Shown one piece after another: positions 1 through 7,471 of a stretch of DNA of 40,355 bases. Within the stretch, counting starts at the first letter, position 1. Each line of letters starts with the position of its first letter. Where the stretch lies: positions 1 to 40,355 of the forward strand of contig CAZXVH010000035.1 in NCBI GenBank assembly GCA_964643965.1. Direction: 5' to 3'. This stretch comes from GCA-2746795 sp964643965 (lineage in GTDB: Bacteria > Chloroflexota > Anaerolineae > Promineifilales > Promineifilaceae). Both the position numbers and the translations under genes were made by a program. The notes below the pieces were generated by a model, which was not told where the DNA came from, made no database searches, and saw nothing but the letters and a program-made list of their open reading frames with translations.

Positions 1-47
1 GTGGTTAGTGGTCAGTAGTCGGTTACTATGCACTGACCACTAACCAC
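1..47. repeat. 16-bp perfect inverted repeat
   Basis: Bases 1-16 are the exact reverse complement of bases 32-47, leaving a 15-base loop. It belongs to a style seen in many spacers of this window, where AGTGGTCAGT-like words form hairpins. It lies just upstream of the first gene and may continue beyond the window edge. There is no T-run, so I do not call it a terminator. Confidence 0.8.
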
Positions 48-63
48 TCATTTGGGAAAGAAT

Positions 64-1326
64 ATGGGAAAAACAGAACCTACCATCACGCTCATTCAAA
101 CCGTAGACAATCAGCATCTGGCCTTGTTCGCCCAGCGGCTGCGTGATTGGTTGATGGCGGCGTCGGCGCATGAGGCAGAGGAAACCAGCCCTTCCACCCA
201 GCCTGGCGCCAGCGTTTTCACCGAATCCCGCGCCAAGGCTTTGCTCAAAGCAACCAACGCCACCGACGACGCCACCTTAAATGATTTTGCCCGATTGATT
301 GAACAAGAAACGGCCGTTCGCCTGGCCCTGCACGATATCATCAAACACAGCGGCTTAAAAGACAACGATGAAGTCACTGCACTGGCCGCCGTCGCCAACC
401 AATCCGCAATCCAACATCCGCCATCCGCAATCGACTGGTTGTCTCTGAGCATGGCCGCCTTCGCCTGGAAAAGCGGCTACCCGCTCAACCAGCTTGATCC
501 CGCTACGCCACCGGAACCCTACAGCCCGGCCGGACAAGCCGTCAAACGCACCGCCCACTTTCTGCGCCAACAAATTCAGCGCAGCGCCACTGAGCGCGAC
601 AAACTGGCGCGTAAACTGGCCTTCAGCGAAACCGTCACGGCCGATACCACGCCTAATTTAGACAGCCTGCCCACGTCAACGGTGCAACCGCCGCTGCCAC
701 CCTATTATCGGCCGCCCATTCCGGTGAATTATCCCGAAATAGCCAGAGATACCGTGTCGATTCACGAGGATGAACCAACGCCCGAACCGGCGCCGACTCC
801 TTCACGCAGCGCATCCATCACCATCACCGAAGATGATTTGAATCCAGCGCCGCTGCCCGGAAATGTGACGCGGATGCCATCCATTCGCATCACCACGGAT
901 CAAGTGTATCAGCCGCCAGCACAACCTTCCGGCTCAACTCAGGTGGTGACGCCTCACAGCGGCGCACAGACTACCACGAACTTCACCGAATCGGTGCGCC
1001 AAACATTTGGCCGCAAAGAGCCGATGGGTACGACGAAACTGCGCGTTTTGGTGCAGGAATATCCCGATGGTCCTGGTTTATACGGCTTGCAGGTACATGT
1101 TTCTTGCAGCGGTATTAAAAGCCACGTGGCCGGCGCCACCAATCGAGACGGCAAGTTCCTCTGCGAACTGCCGGTACGCATTAACTCTGGCCTGACTTAT
1201 GATGTCGATGTCACCTGGCCGCGTGAGATGAACAACGAAATCGAGCGCAAGTCGATCACATTGAATGCCGACCGGACGGAATTTGTTTTACCGTTTTATC
1301 GAGCACTGTCAGGAGATACTCTCTAA
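64..1326 (+). CDS. Uncharacterised protein with Pro-rich linker and C-terminal Ig-like domain, ubiquitin-like locus
   Basis: Protein of 420 residues; I do not recognise the family. I chose ATG 64 because GGAAAG lies at 55-60; an in-frame TTG at 52 is less likely. The first ~190 residues look helical, with no signal peptide or membrane segment. Residues ~195-320 are a low-complexity Pro/Thr/Ser linker. Residues ~325-415 resemble a carboxypeptidase-regulatory or Ig-like beta sandwich (GLQVHVSCSG, NRDGKFLCELP). The linker carries two copies of a short motif: ITEDDL at residues 254-259 and ITTDQV at 276-281. The same motif recurs in the CAP protein and the first RING-like protein of this locus. 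Being first in the collinear series, it could be a substrate, adaptor or scaffold of the conjugation system; this is inference. Confidence 0.75.
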   Translation: MGKTEPTITLIQTVDNQHLALFAQRLRDWLMAASAHEAEETSPSTQPGASVFTESRAKALLKATNATDDATLNDFARLIEQETAVRLALHDIIKHSGLKDNDEVTALAAVANQSAIQHPPSAIDWLSLSMAAFAWKSGYPLNQLDPATPPEPYSPAGQAVKRTAHFLRQQIQRSATERDKLARKLAFSETVTADTTPNLDSLPTSTVQPPLPPYYRPPIPVNYPEIARDTVSIHEDEPTPEPAPTPSRSASITITEDDLNPAPLPGNVTRMPSIRITTDQVYQPPAQPSGSTQVVTPHSGAQTTTNFTESVRQTFGRKEPMGTTKLRVLVQEYPDGPGLYGLQVHVSCSGIKSHVAGATNRDGKFLCELPVRINSGLTYDVDVTWPREMNNEIERKSITLNADRTEFVLPFYRALSGDTL

Positions 1327-1330
1327 ATAG

Positions 1331-1456
1331 GTGAACACCAACGCCAGGGCATGAATGCCCTGGCTACAAAACAGCGCCGGAAAAATCCGGCTTAGTCCGG
1401 TTTACCGGACGTTATTTTGTAACCAGGTGATTTATCGCCGGGCGAGTGAACACCAA
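1331..1456. mobile_element. MITE-like foldback element with 11-bp target duplication
   Basis: GTGAACACCAA occurs at 1331-1341 and again at 1446-1456, bracketing a 104-bp element (1342-1445). The element ends are imperfect terminal inverted repeats of about 30 bp (1342-1371 against 1415-1444, 23 of 30 matching by eye). Inside are two hairpins: GCCGG/CCGGC at 1376-1391 and GTCCGG/CCGGAC at 1395-1410. The left end is itself a perfect hairpin (1343-1352 with 1355-1364). There is no coding capacity. Collapsing the duplication puts the flanking genes within about 30 bp of each other, so they were probably tightly adjacent before insertion. Confidence 0.7.
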
Positions 1457-1466
1457 GCAGCTTTCT

Positions 1467-2036
1467 ATGGATAACCGACTCAAGATTACGGCTGAAGATT
1501 TAGAACCGGCTCGACACACACCGATTGTAGGCGCCGCTTTGCAGATCACGATGGCTGACTTAACGGCCGTTCCTCCCCAGCCAACCACGTCTCCCAATCT
1601 TGATGCCCTGGAAACCTTGATGTTCAATTTAGTCAACGCGGCGCGACGGGAATATGGCACACGCTGGCTGCCGACCAATCAACTCAAATGGCATCCAGGG
1701 CTGGCAGCCGTGGCGCGGGGACATTCCGCCGATATGCTCAAACGGCAGTACGTGGAACACCGCTCGCCCGATGGTCTGGACGCCGGTAAACGCATTTCAC
1801 GCTACGGCATTCAATACCTGGCCTGTGGCGAAAATATCGGCGTCGTCTACGGCGCCGCCAGCCACAGCGAGACCGGTGTTTACGAAATACACAATACATT
1901 TTTAAGCCAACCACGCGGCCGCACCAACCATCGCGGCAACTTGCTCAATCCGGTATGGACCCACGTCGGCATCGGCGTGGCCTATGCCGCCAGCGGGGCG
2001 CTCATCGCCACGCAAAACTTCATCTCAACCATTTGA
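1467..2036 (+). CDS. CAP (SCP/PR-1-like) domain protein without signal peptide
   Basis: Protein of 189 residues from ATG 1467. A GTG at 1446 would add seven residues, but it lies in the target duplication of the upstream element; neither start has a clear ribosome site. Residues ~45-185 form a CAP domain: ARGHSADM, VEHRSPDG, CGENIG and WTHVGIG carry the usual His and Glu positions. CAP proteins are usually secreted, but here no signal peptide or membrane segment precedes the domain. Instead the first 45 residues hold two copies of the locus motif, ITAEDL (residues 7-12) and ITMADL (27-32). The gene sits just before the E1-like gene. A role as client or effector of the ubiquitin-like system is plausible but unproven. 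Confidence 0.8.
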   Translation: MDNRLKITAEDLEPARHTPIVGAALQITMADLTAVPPQPTTSPNLDALETLMFNLVNAARREYGTRWLPTNQLKWHPGLAAVARGHSADMLKRQYVEHRSPDGLDAGKRISRYGIQYLACGENIGVVYGAASHSETGVYEIHNTFLSQPRGRTNHRGNLLNPVWTHVGIGVAYAASGALIATQNFISTI

Positions 2037-2081
2037 GATAGAGTGTAGAGATAGCGTTCTTCTATCTCTACACTCTATCTC
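2035..2081. repeat. 20-bp perfect hairpin between CAP and E1-like genes
   Basis: Bases 2035-2054 and 2062-2081 are perfectly complementary with a 7-base loop (cgttctt). The left arm begins inside the stop codon of the CAP gene. It could act as an mRNA stability element or attenuator between the two cistrons. The purine-rich arms (GAGATAGAG) are not shared with other spacers here. Confidence 0.85.
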
Positions 2082-2097
2082 TATCTAAAGAGAAACT

Positions 2098-3279
2098 ATG
2101 ACAAAAACCAATGAAACCATCATCATTACCGATCCTGACAGCGACCGCTACCACACCTTCAGCTACATCAGTTGGTGGCAGCAAGAAACGGTGCGCAACG
2201 CCACCGTCCTGGTGGTAGGCGCAGGCGCGTTGGGCAATGAAGTGCTCAAGAATCTGGCGCTCATGGGCATTGGCAACTTGCTCATCGCCGACTTCGATAC
2301 CATCGAAGACAGCAACCTGAGCCGCTCCGTGCTCTTCCGTGAATCGGACAACGGCAAGCGCAAAGCCGATGCCGCCGCCGCCGCCGTCAAAGAACTCAAT
2401 CCTGACGTCAACGTCAAAGCGTGGCACGGCGACATCAACTATGAATTAGGCATGGGCGTTTTCCGCCATGTGGATGTCATCGTGGGCTGTTTAGACAACC
2501 GCGAAGCGCGGCTCTCTATTGACCGCTTCAGCCAGGCCGTCAACCGGCCGTGGGTGGATGGCGCCATTGAGGAATTGATGGGCATTGTGCGCGTCTTCTG
2601 GCCGGGGCGCGGCGCCAATTATGAAAGCACACTCACCGATTACGATTACCAGATGATCAGTTTGCGCTACTCCTGCCCGCTGTTGGCGCGGCAAAATCTG
2701 CTCCAGGGCAAAGTGCCAACGACGCCGACCAGCGCCTCTATCGTGGCGGCGTTCCAAACGCAGGAGGCGCTGAAGATCATCCATGATATGGATGTGGAAC
2801 CGGGCGTGGCCCTGCTCATCAATGGGCTGACCAACGACATTTACAAGACGGAATATCCGGTCATCGAAGACCGGCTGCATCCGGCGCTAGACCCAATTGT
2901 GGAACTGGCTGACATTAATTCCGCGGATTCGACGCTGGCTGATTTGTTAACGGCCGTTCGCACCCATCTCGGTCCCGCAGCCATCATCGAATTCAGCCAT
3001 GAACTCGTCATCAGCATGATCGATTCCAGCACAGATGAAGAAGAATTCATCTTCAAACATATGGCTCGCTTGAGCGAAGACAAACTCATCTCCCCCACCA
3101 GTGGCGTCCAGCGCGAAATGAAGCTGACCCACCGCATCAGGGGTGACGAAGATTTTCTCGACCGTACCCTGGCCGAGGTAGACTTTGCTCCCTTGAGCAT
3201 CGTCCGCGGCCGCAATGGTGACAAGTCAGCCTATTTTGAAATCACCGGAGACAAAGAAACCTTTTTTGTTTTCGAGTAG
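2098..3279 (+). CDS. E1-like ubiquitin-activating (ThiF/UBA family) enzyme
   Basis: Protein of 393 residues, predicted cytosolic. E1-like enzymes adenylate the C-terminal Gly of a ubiquitin-like protein and usually pass it to a Cys. Visible features: nucleotide loop GAGALG at residues 41-46, ADFD at 64-67, NLSR at 73-76, Lys87 or Lys89, and LDN at 132-134 near the ATP/Mg site. Cys193 (YSCPLL) precedes VPTTPTSASIVAAFQ (206-220), where the family places its catalytic Cys loop, so Cys193 is the candidate thioester residue. Residues ~265-393 form an extra C-terminal domain beyond the ThiF core, possibly for E2 or Ubl binding. MoeB/ThiF sulfur-transfer enzymes are relatives, but the adjacent E2, JAB and RING genes favour protein conjugation. 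The start is ATG 2098 with a weak AAAGAGAAA upstream. Confidence 0.93.
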   Translation: MTKTNETIIITDPDSDRYHTFSYISWWQQETVRNATVLVVGAGALGNEVLKNLALMGIGNLLIADFDTIEDSNLSRSVLFRESDNGKRKADAAAAAVKELNPDVNVKAWHGDINYELGMGVFRHVDVIVGCLDNREARLSIDRFSQAVNRPWVDGAIEELMGIVRVFWPGRGANYESTLTDYDYQMISLRYSCPLLARQNLLQGKVPTTPTSASIVAAFQTQEALKIIHDMDVEPGVALLINGLTNDIYKTEYPVIEDRLHPALDPIVELADINSADSTLADLLTAVRTHLGPAAIIEFSHELVISMIDSSTDEEEFIFKHMARLSEDKLISPTSGVQREMKLTHRIRGDEDFLDRTLAEVDFAPLSIVRGRNGDKSAYFEITGDKETFFVFE

Positions 3280-3311
3280 GAAGTTAAAATATACACAAAT
3301 AGGTGACGCCT

Positions 3312-3378
3312 GAGCCTGTCGAAGGGAGCCTGTCGAAGGGAGCCTGTCGAAGGCAGACCCGGGCTTCGACAAGCTCAG
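3312..3378. repeat. Three tandem GAGCCTGTCGAAGG units plus an inverted copy
   Basis: Perfect 14-bp units lie at 3312-3325, 3326-3339 and 3340-3353. CTTCGACAAGCTCAG at 3364-3378 is a near-perfect inverted copy, so the array can fold. The family recurs at 6137-6169, 6877-6893, 26404-26420 and 26992-27011. It lies in the 232-bp spacer between the E1-like gene and the Ubl gene. The rest of that spacer holds CTGCAACCCGCAACCTGCAAC-like short repeats; I could not fix a promoter in it. Confidence 0.9.
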
Positions 3379-3511
3379 CCCTCGTCTCGCTGTACAGTTA
3401 CGTTACAATATCCAAACCTTTCAACCCTGCAACCCGCAACCTGCAACTTTGCACCTAAATTCACGTAATAACCTTTGAACAAACGCTTAAACAACATTGG
3501 AGGCTAAAACA

Positions 3512-3778
3512 ATGGCAAGCATAAAAGTAATCATCTACGATCCGACTGGTTCCAAGAAAACGCCGGTAGAACTCCCCGGTGACGTCCCGATGCGTCGTCT
3601 GATTCCAGCGCTCGTAAGCAAAATGGGACTGCCCACCAACCAGGGCGCCAACCCCATCACCTACCGTTTAGACCACCGTTCATCCGGCAAACGTCTCTCT
3701 GAAGACGACTCATTGAGTGATGCCGGTGTGCAAGAAGACGACATCCTCAGCCTATTCCCAGAAGTAACCGCAGGCTAA
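3512..3778 (+). CDS. Ubiquitin-like protein (YukD/ubiquitin beta-grasp fold)
   Basis: Protein of 88 residues. GGAGG at 3499-3503 and ATG 3512 fix the start; an upstream in-frame TTG at 3497 overlaps the ribosome site and is rejected. The pattern fits a beta-grasp fold: strand IKVIIYD (residues 4-10), strand KKTPVEL (15-21), a helix near 26-40, then TYRLDHRSSGKRLSEDDSL and the closing DDILSLFPEV. The segment GKRLSEDDSLSDAGVQEDD strongly recalls ubiquitin and YukD-type proteins. The chain ends Thr-Ala-Gly, giving a single exposed C-terminal Gly and no extension to trim. It lies between E1-like and E2-like genes, so it is the expected modifier. Targets are unknown. Confidence 0.9.
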   Translation: MASIKVIIYDPTGSKKTPVELPGDVPMRRLIPALVSKMGLPTNQGANPITYRLDHRSSGKRLSEDDSLSDAGVQEDDILSLFPEVTAG

Positions 3779-3798
3779 CATTAAAACGATGAATTAAG

Positions 3799-3856
3799 AA
3801 GGATGAAGGATGGAACAGTCGTTTATTCATCCTTCATCCTTGCATCCTTCATCCTT
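3799..3856. repeat. Inverted repeat with duplicated right arm between Ubl and E2 genes
   Basis: AAGGATGAAGGATG at 3799-3812 pairs perfectly with CATCCTTCATCCTT at 3828-3841, and the same 14 bases are repeated at 3843-3856. Two alternative hairpins are therefore possible in the spacer just before the E2 ribosome site (TGAGG, 3861-3865). Alternative folding could tune E2 expression relative to Ubl; this is inference. Confidence 0.85.
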
Positions 3857-3870
3857 GATTTGAGGCAACT

Positions 3871-4410
3871 ATGTCTTTTGACATCCGTGAAACCCGGTTG
3901 CGCAACGATAATAAAAGTATCCAAAATCTTGTTAACCGCAGTGAATTCATTCGTGTGCTGACAACAGATGGCGATCCGGTAGAAAAGTATCTGATTCAGT
4001 TCACCTGTCGTGGTGTGGAAAACATCAAGGCGAACGGTGAACCGATTTTACGCAGCGACCACAAGGTAAGCGTCTATTTGCACGCGGAATACCCTTTAAA
4101 ACAACCGCAACTCAAGTGGATGACGCCGATCTTTCATCCCAATATCCATATCACGGGCGCGGTGTGTATCGGCGCGTGGTGGGCGGCCAAAACGCTTGAC
4201 GAACTGCTGCTGACGCTGGGCGAAATGGTGCAGTACAAGAATTATGATCCCCGCGACCCGATGAACTCGAAGGCAGCTTCGTGGGCGCTGCGCCACAAAA
4301 ATCTGTTCCCCATCGACAATCGTAGTCTAAAAGGCAAGTCCCTGGAAGATATGATCCAACTGGGCGCCACGGAGATGGAAGACGATGACTTCGGCATCAA
4401 CATCCTCTAA
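3871..4410 (+). CDS. E2-like ubiquitin-conjugating enzyme (UBC fold)
   Basis: Protein of 179 residues; ATG 3871 is preceded by TGAGG. E2 enzymes take the modifier from E1 as a Cys thioester and pass it to a Lys, often with a RING partner. The UBC core is clear: strands near residues 40-80 leading to YPLKQPQLKW (74-83), then the HPN motif at 89-91 and the active-site Cys99 in GAVCIG, eight residues after Asn91 as in true E2s. LDELLLTLGEM (109-119) matches the post-Cys helix. Residues 150-179 are an acidic C-terminal tail. The last 26 bases overlap the next gene, implying translational coupling to the JAB protease. All key catalytic residues appear intact. Confidence 0.93.
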   Translation: MSFDIRETRLRNDNKSIQNLVNRSEFIRVLTTDGDPVEKYLIQFTCRGVENIKANGEPILRSDHKVSVYLHAEYPLKQPQLKWMTPIFHPNIHITGAVCIGAWWAAKTLDELLLTLGEMVQYKNYDPRDPMNSKAASWALRHKNLFPIDNRSLKGKSLEDMIQLGATEMEDDDFGINIL

Positions 4411-5623
4411 AACGGCCGTTTCGGAGCCAACGCCATCGGAGCCAACCCCCGCTGAGACAGCTGACGCCCCTACCCATCCTGGCATCCAGCAGCTACCGCA
4501 AAGACAGCCACCAAACCTTGGTGAGCAGGCGGTGTTGCATGGCAAAGCGCCCGGACAGGTCATTGTCATCACCGGTCAGGCGGCGCTGGCACAGATAGAC
4601 GCCCACAGCCGCAGCAATCTGCACACAGAACTGGGCGGAGCGCTCTTGGGCCGCGCCTACCGGCACAACGGCCAGCTCTACGTCTCCGTAGACGCCGCTG
4701 TGCCCGCCATCAGTGCGGATCATGGGCCGCTGCACTTCACTTTCAACGCCGATACCTGGAACCAACTGCGCCTGGATCGGGAAAAGAATTATCCCAACCT
4801 GGAAATCGTGGGCTGGTTCCACACCCATCCCAATTTGGGCGTCTTTTATTCTGGCGATGATGTGGTGGTGCATTCGGCAGCGTTTACGTTGCCCTGGCAT
4901 GTGGGGCTGGTCGTCGATCCGGTGCGCAACGAAGCATGTTTCTTCGGCTGGGAAGATGCAGACCTGATTCCCTTCGCCGGTTTTTACGAATTATTAGACG
5001 CCCAGGAGACGCCTTATGTCAAATGGCGCGTGGCGCGTACCTCCGTCTGGAAAGATGCCAGCGAAGCAGAAGTGGCGCAAAGAAAAGCGGCCACTCGCCC
5101 GGAGCAAACGACCGTTTATGCGCCCTCCACACCCAGACCCTCCTTTAATCCTGGTATTGGTCTCATTGTGGGCAGCATCGGGCTGCTGTTGGCGCTATTT
5201 ATGCTCATCGGTTGGGTGATTCCGTTAAACCAGCAAGTGAACCGGTTGGAAAACGTGGTGTTGATTATGGCCGATGAGGCGCTGGCTGATACCAATGCTG
5301 CCGCCTGCCCAGACCCTCATTTGCGTATGCTCAATCCCATTTGGGGTTCCCGTTTTCGCGTGGGCAGTGAAGTAAGCCTCATCGGCACAGCCAGCCACCC
5401 GGACGCCGCCCGTTACCAGGTGGACCAACGACTGGCCGGCGCCGAAAACTGGACGCTGCTCAACACCTTGCGCCGCGGCACAAAATTAGGTGAATTGGCC
5501 GCCTGGGACACCACAGCTGCACCGCCAGGCGAATATGAACTACGCTTAACGGCCGTTGACCGCAACAACATCCGCCTGACAAATACGTCCCGCTGTGAAA
5601 TCGCCATAGAATTGATACCTTAA
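4385..5623 (+). CDS. Membrane-anchored JAB/JAMM isopeptidase with extracytoplasmic beta domain
   Basis: Protein of 412 residues; GGAG (4371-4374) and GGAA (4377-4380) precede ATG 4385. JAMM proteases are zinc enzymes that remove ubiquitin or ubiquitin-like modifiers. The motif is complete: Glu82 (ELGGALLG), H146-T-H148, seven residues, S156-x-x-D159. Residues 1-55 are a Pro/Thr-rich tail. One membrane segment lies at about 256-280 (GLIVGSIGLLLALFMLIG). Residues ~305-412 form an Ig-like beta domain with Cys308 and Cys404 that could be disulfide-bonded outside. The expected topology puts the protease in the cytosol and the beta domain outside, which would place modifier removal at the membrane. 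The start overlaps the E2 gene. Confidence 0.92.
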   Translation: MTSASTSSKTAVSEPTPSEPTPAETADAPTHPGIQQLPQRQPPNLGEQAVLHGKAPGQVIVITGQAALAQIDAHSRSNLHTELGGALLGRAYRHNGQLYVSVDAAVPAISADHGPLHFTFNADTWNQLRLDREKNYPNLEIVGWFHTHPNLGVFYSGDDVVVHSAAFTLPWHVGLVVDPVRNEACFFGWEDADLIPFAGFYELLDAQETPYVKWRVARTSVWKDASEAEVAQRKAATRPEQTTVYAPSTPRPSFNPGIGLIVGSIGLLLALFMLIGWVIPLNQQVNRLENVVLIMADEALADTNAAACPDPHLRMLNPIWGSRFRVGSEVSLIGTASHPDAARYQVDQRLAGAENWTLLNTLRRGTKLGELAAWDTTAAPPGEYELRLTAVDRNNIRLTNTSRCEIAIELIP

Positions 5624-5724
5624 AAGGGGCAAAGTGGCAGAGCGGCAACTCCCTCAACCCTCTACAATTTTGTATCTTTATCGACTAATTGACCAAAAGA
5701 GTATTCGACTACCGGACTATCCAC

Positions 5725-6852
5725 ATGACTGACGAACTTGTTTACGCCGCTGTAATAACCCTCTCTGTACCGACCACCGGCGATTCCGCCGAAGTGACGG
5801 TGGTGCTTACCCCACCTGATAACGTTGATGTAAATGGGGTGGTCAAACCATTGGCGGAATGCACCCTCACCGATCTCCAGGCGTTTGCCGACGCCCTGGA
5901 AGCAGATGTGTGGGACGCTTATGAAAGCATCACACTCCTGGAACTGGACGAACAGGCGGATCTCGCCATTGACGTGATCGTCATAGACCGCAAAGGGGCG
6001 CCACATTCTTTGAAAGATAGCTGGCGTAAACAGGCTATCATTATTCCCGCGGCCGCCATCGAGACAAAAACTGAGCCTGAGGACGAAATCCTTATCCAGG
6101 CAGAAATGGCAGAAGATAAAGCAGAAACGCTGTCCACTGAGCCTGTCGAAGTGGCTGAGCCTGTCGAAGCGCCCGTTCTCGCCGAAATTGGTGAACCAGC
6201 AGCCGAGTCCGCAGTGGAAGCAGAACCGGATGTGGTTGTTTCTGATTCTGAGCCAGTTTATGCTGAACCGGAAGAAACGGCCGTTCCTGGTCCAGATGAA
6301 ACGGTGATTGCCCCCAGCAAAGCGCGGGTGCGCATCGCCGGGCGACGGTTATCGCCTGGCACAAACACCTGGATGGCCGTCGACGTACTGATGGACGAGC
6401 TGCCCTTACGCGCGGCCCAGGCCCACGCCCTGAGCAGCCCCAATCGCGAAGTTGCTGGCGTTCTCATTGGCCCCCCCCCGGAAAAACAGCCAGACGGCCG
6501 TTATGTGGTCCACATTATCGACACCATCATCGCCAAACACACGGTGATGCAAGGGGCCAGCGTCACCTACACGCCTGAAAGCTGGCGTTATATGAACGAT
6601 AAATTACGCGAACGGTATCCTGATGAAACGGCCGTTATGGTCGGTTGGTATCACACCCATCCCGGTTTTGGCATTTTCTTGTCGGGCATGGATCAGTTTA
6701 TTCACCAGAACTTCTTCACCCAAATCTGGCATGTAGCATTGGTGCTAGACCCCCGCGCCCAAACCAGCGGCTTCTTCTGCTGGGATCGACAAAAAACCCG
6801 CGTCAGCCCCATGGAATTTGAGTGGCCAAACTGGGCCGCTCGTTCCTGGTAA
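5725..6852 (+). CDS. Second JAB/JAMM isopeptidase with N-terminal domain and acidic linker
   Basis: Protein of 375 residues from ATG 5725; an in-frame TTG at 5689 would add 12 residues, and neither has a convincing ribosome site. Residues 1-110 form an unrecognised alpha/beta domain that could bind the modifier. Residues ~113-197 are a very acidic Glu/Ala/Val/Pro linker, part of it encoded by two copies of the dispersed repeat CTGAGCCTGTCGAAG (TEPVE and AEPVE). The C-terminal JAB domain has a full JAMM set: Glu242 (NREVAGVLIG), H310-T-H312, seven residues, S320-x-x-D323. There is no membrane segment, so it is soluble, unlike its neighbour. Both JABs share GW[FY]HTHP and SG.D, so they are likely ancient paralogues with different partners. 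Confidence 0.9.
   Translation: MTDELVYAAVITLSVPTTGDSAEVTVVLTPPDNVDVNGVVKPLAECTLTDLQAFADALEADVWDAYESITLLELDEQADLAIDVIVIDRKGAPHSLKDSWRKQAIIIPAAAIETKTEPEDEILIQAEMAEDKAETLSTEPVEVAEPVEAPVLAEIGEPAAESAVEAEPDVVVSDSEPVYAEPEETAVPGPDETVIAPSKARVRIAGRRLSPGTNTWMAVDVLMDELPLRAAQAHALSSPNREVAGVLIGPPPEKQPDGRYVVHIIDTIIAKHTVMQGASVTYTPESWRYMNDKLRERYPDETAVMVGWYHTHPGFGIFLSGMDQFIHQNFFTQIWHVALVLDPRAQTSGFFCWDRQKTRVSPMEFEWPNWAARSW
6137..6169. repeat. Dispersed repeat inside the second JAB gene
   Basis: CTGAGCCTGTCGAAG occurs at 6137-6151 and 6155-6169, in frame, encoding part of the acidic linker. The same word forms the spacer array at 3312-3378. Confidence 0.9.
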
Positions 6853-6876
6853 AAAAGATGCGTGACACGTGCCTGT

Positions 6877-6893
6877 CCTGAGCATGTCGAAGG
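6877..6893. repeat. Single dispersed repeat copy upstream of RING gene
   Basis: CCTGAGCATGTCGAAGG differs by one base from the family consensus CCTGAGCCTGTCGAAGG. It lies 25 bp after the second JAB stop codon. Confidence 0.8.
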
Positions 6894-6983
6894 GATGAAT
6901 GATGAACATCGTCACAGACCACCCGCTTTTTCAGGACGGCCGCCTCAAAAATCGTGTATAATGCCTCTACCTTTAGCAAAAAT

Positions 6984-7025
6984 AACTGTTCACTGTAAAC
7001 TGTTCACTGTAAACTGTTCACTGAA
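6984..7025. repeat. 14-bp tandem repeat before first RING gene
   Basis: AACTGTTCACTGTA is repeated exactly at 6984-6997 and 6998-7011, with a third copy altered at its end (7012-7025). Its complement TACAGTGAACAGTT relates to the GTGAACAGT words at 7472, 12313 and 25855. A TATAAT at 6957-6962 lies just upstream, but I see no good -35 element. Confidence 0.85.
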
Positions 7026-7036
7026 CACCAAAACCA

Positions 7037-7465
7037 ATGGAAGAAAAAGAACTACCTCCCATCCAAATAACGGATGACGACATTAGCAAAGCCAACCGCC
7101 TCAGTTTACACTGCCCCATTTGCGCCAGCGCCGTGGAAAACAATGTGACGGATCGCTCTGTCAGACCAGTAGTATGCGTCAAATGCGGTACGCTGTATCA
7201 TCAAACCTGTTGGGAACAAAGCGGGGGTAAATGCGCCATTCTGGGCTGCGAATGTACCGAAAATTACCTCTACGGCCGCAACCGGGACCCGGCCCTGACC
7301 ATCACCTACTCAGACCTACCTTCTCCTTCTGTAAACGGCCGTGGGTCATCAGCCCAAACTAAACGACTCAAAGCCCAACAAGCTCGTGAAGTGGAACGCC
7401 TGCGCCGACCCGGTTTTTGGCAGCGCTTGTGGCAGTGGCTTTTAGATCAAATACAAGTGGGGTGA
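7037..7465 (+). CDS. RING-like treble-clef zinc protein, candidate E3
   Basis: Protein of 142 residues, soluble. Eight potential zinc ligands follow a RING/treble-clef spacing: C26-x2-C29, C47-x2-C50, H55-x2-C58, C66 and C71, with Trp59 right after C58 and Gly70 before C71. This matches prokaryotic RING-like families reported near ubiquitin-like genes, where they are candidate E3 or adaptor factors for E2. Two copies of the locus motif flank the zinc domain: ITDDDI at residues 11-16 and ITYSDL at 89-94. The C-terminus (~110-142) is a basic then amphipathic helix with four Trp/Phe that may touch membranes. It follows the second JAB by 184 bp of repeat-rich spacer and may have its own promoter (TATAAT at 6957). 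Confidence 0.82.
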   Translation: MEEKELPPIQITDDDISKANRLSLHCPICASAVENNVTDRSVRPVVCVKCGTLYHQTCWEQSGGKCAILGCECTENYLYGRNRDPALTITYSDLPSPSVNGRGSSAQTKRLKAQQAREVERLRRPGFWQRLWQWLLDQIQVG

Positions 7466-7471
7466 AGGCAG

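Noticed and set aside
2098..3279. MoeB/ThiF enzyme for cofactor sulfur transfer
   Set aside because: Neighbouring E2, RING and JAB genes and the extra C-terminal domain favour protein conjugation, and no moaD/thiS-pathway gene is near.
6902..6961. 19-codon frame (MNIVTDHPLFQ...) before the first RING gene
   Set aside because: No ribosome site, very short, and it runs into a possible -10 element; could be a fragment of a lost gene but is not supportable.
311..7345. ACGGCCGT as a regulator site specific to the ubiquitin-like locus
   Set aside because: The motif occurs at the same density throughout the window, so it is not locus-specific.
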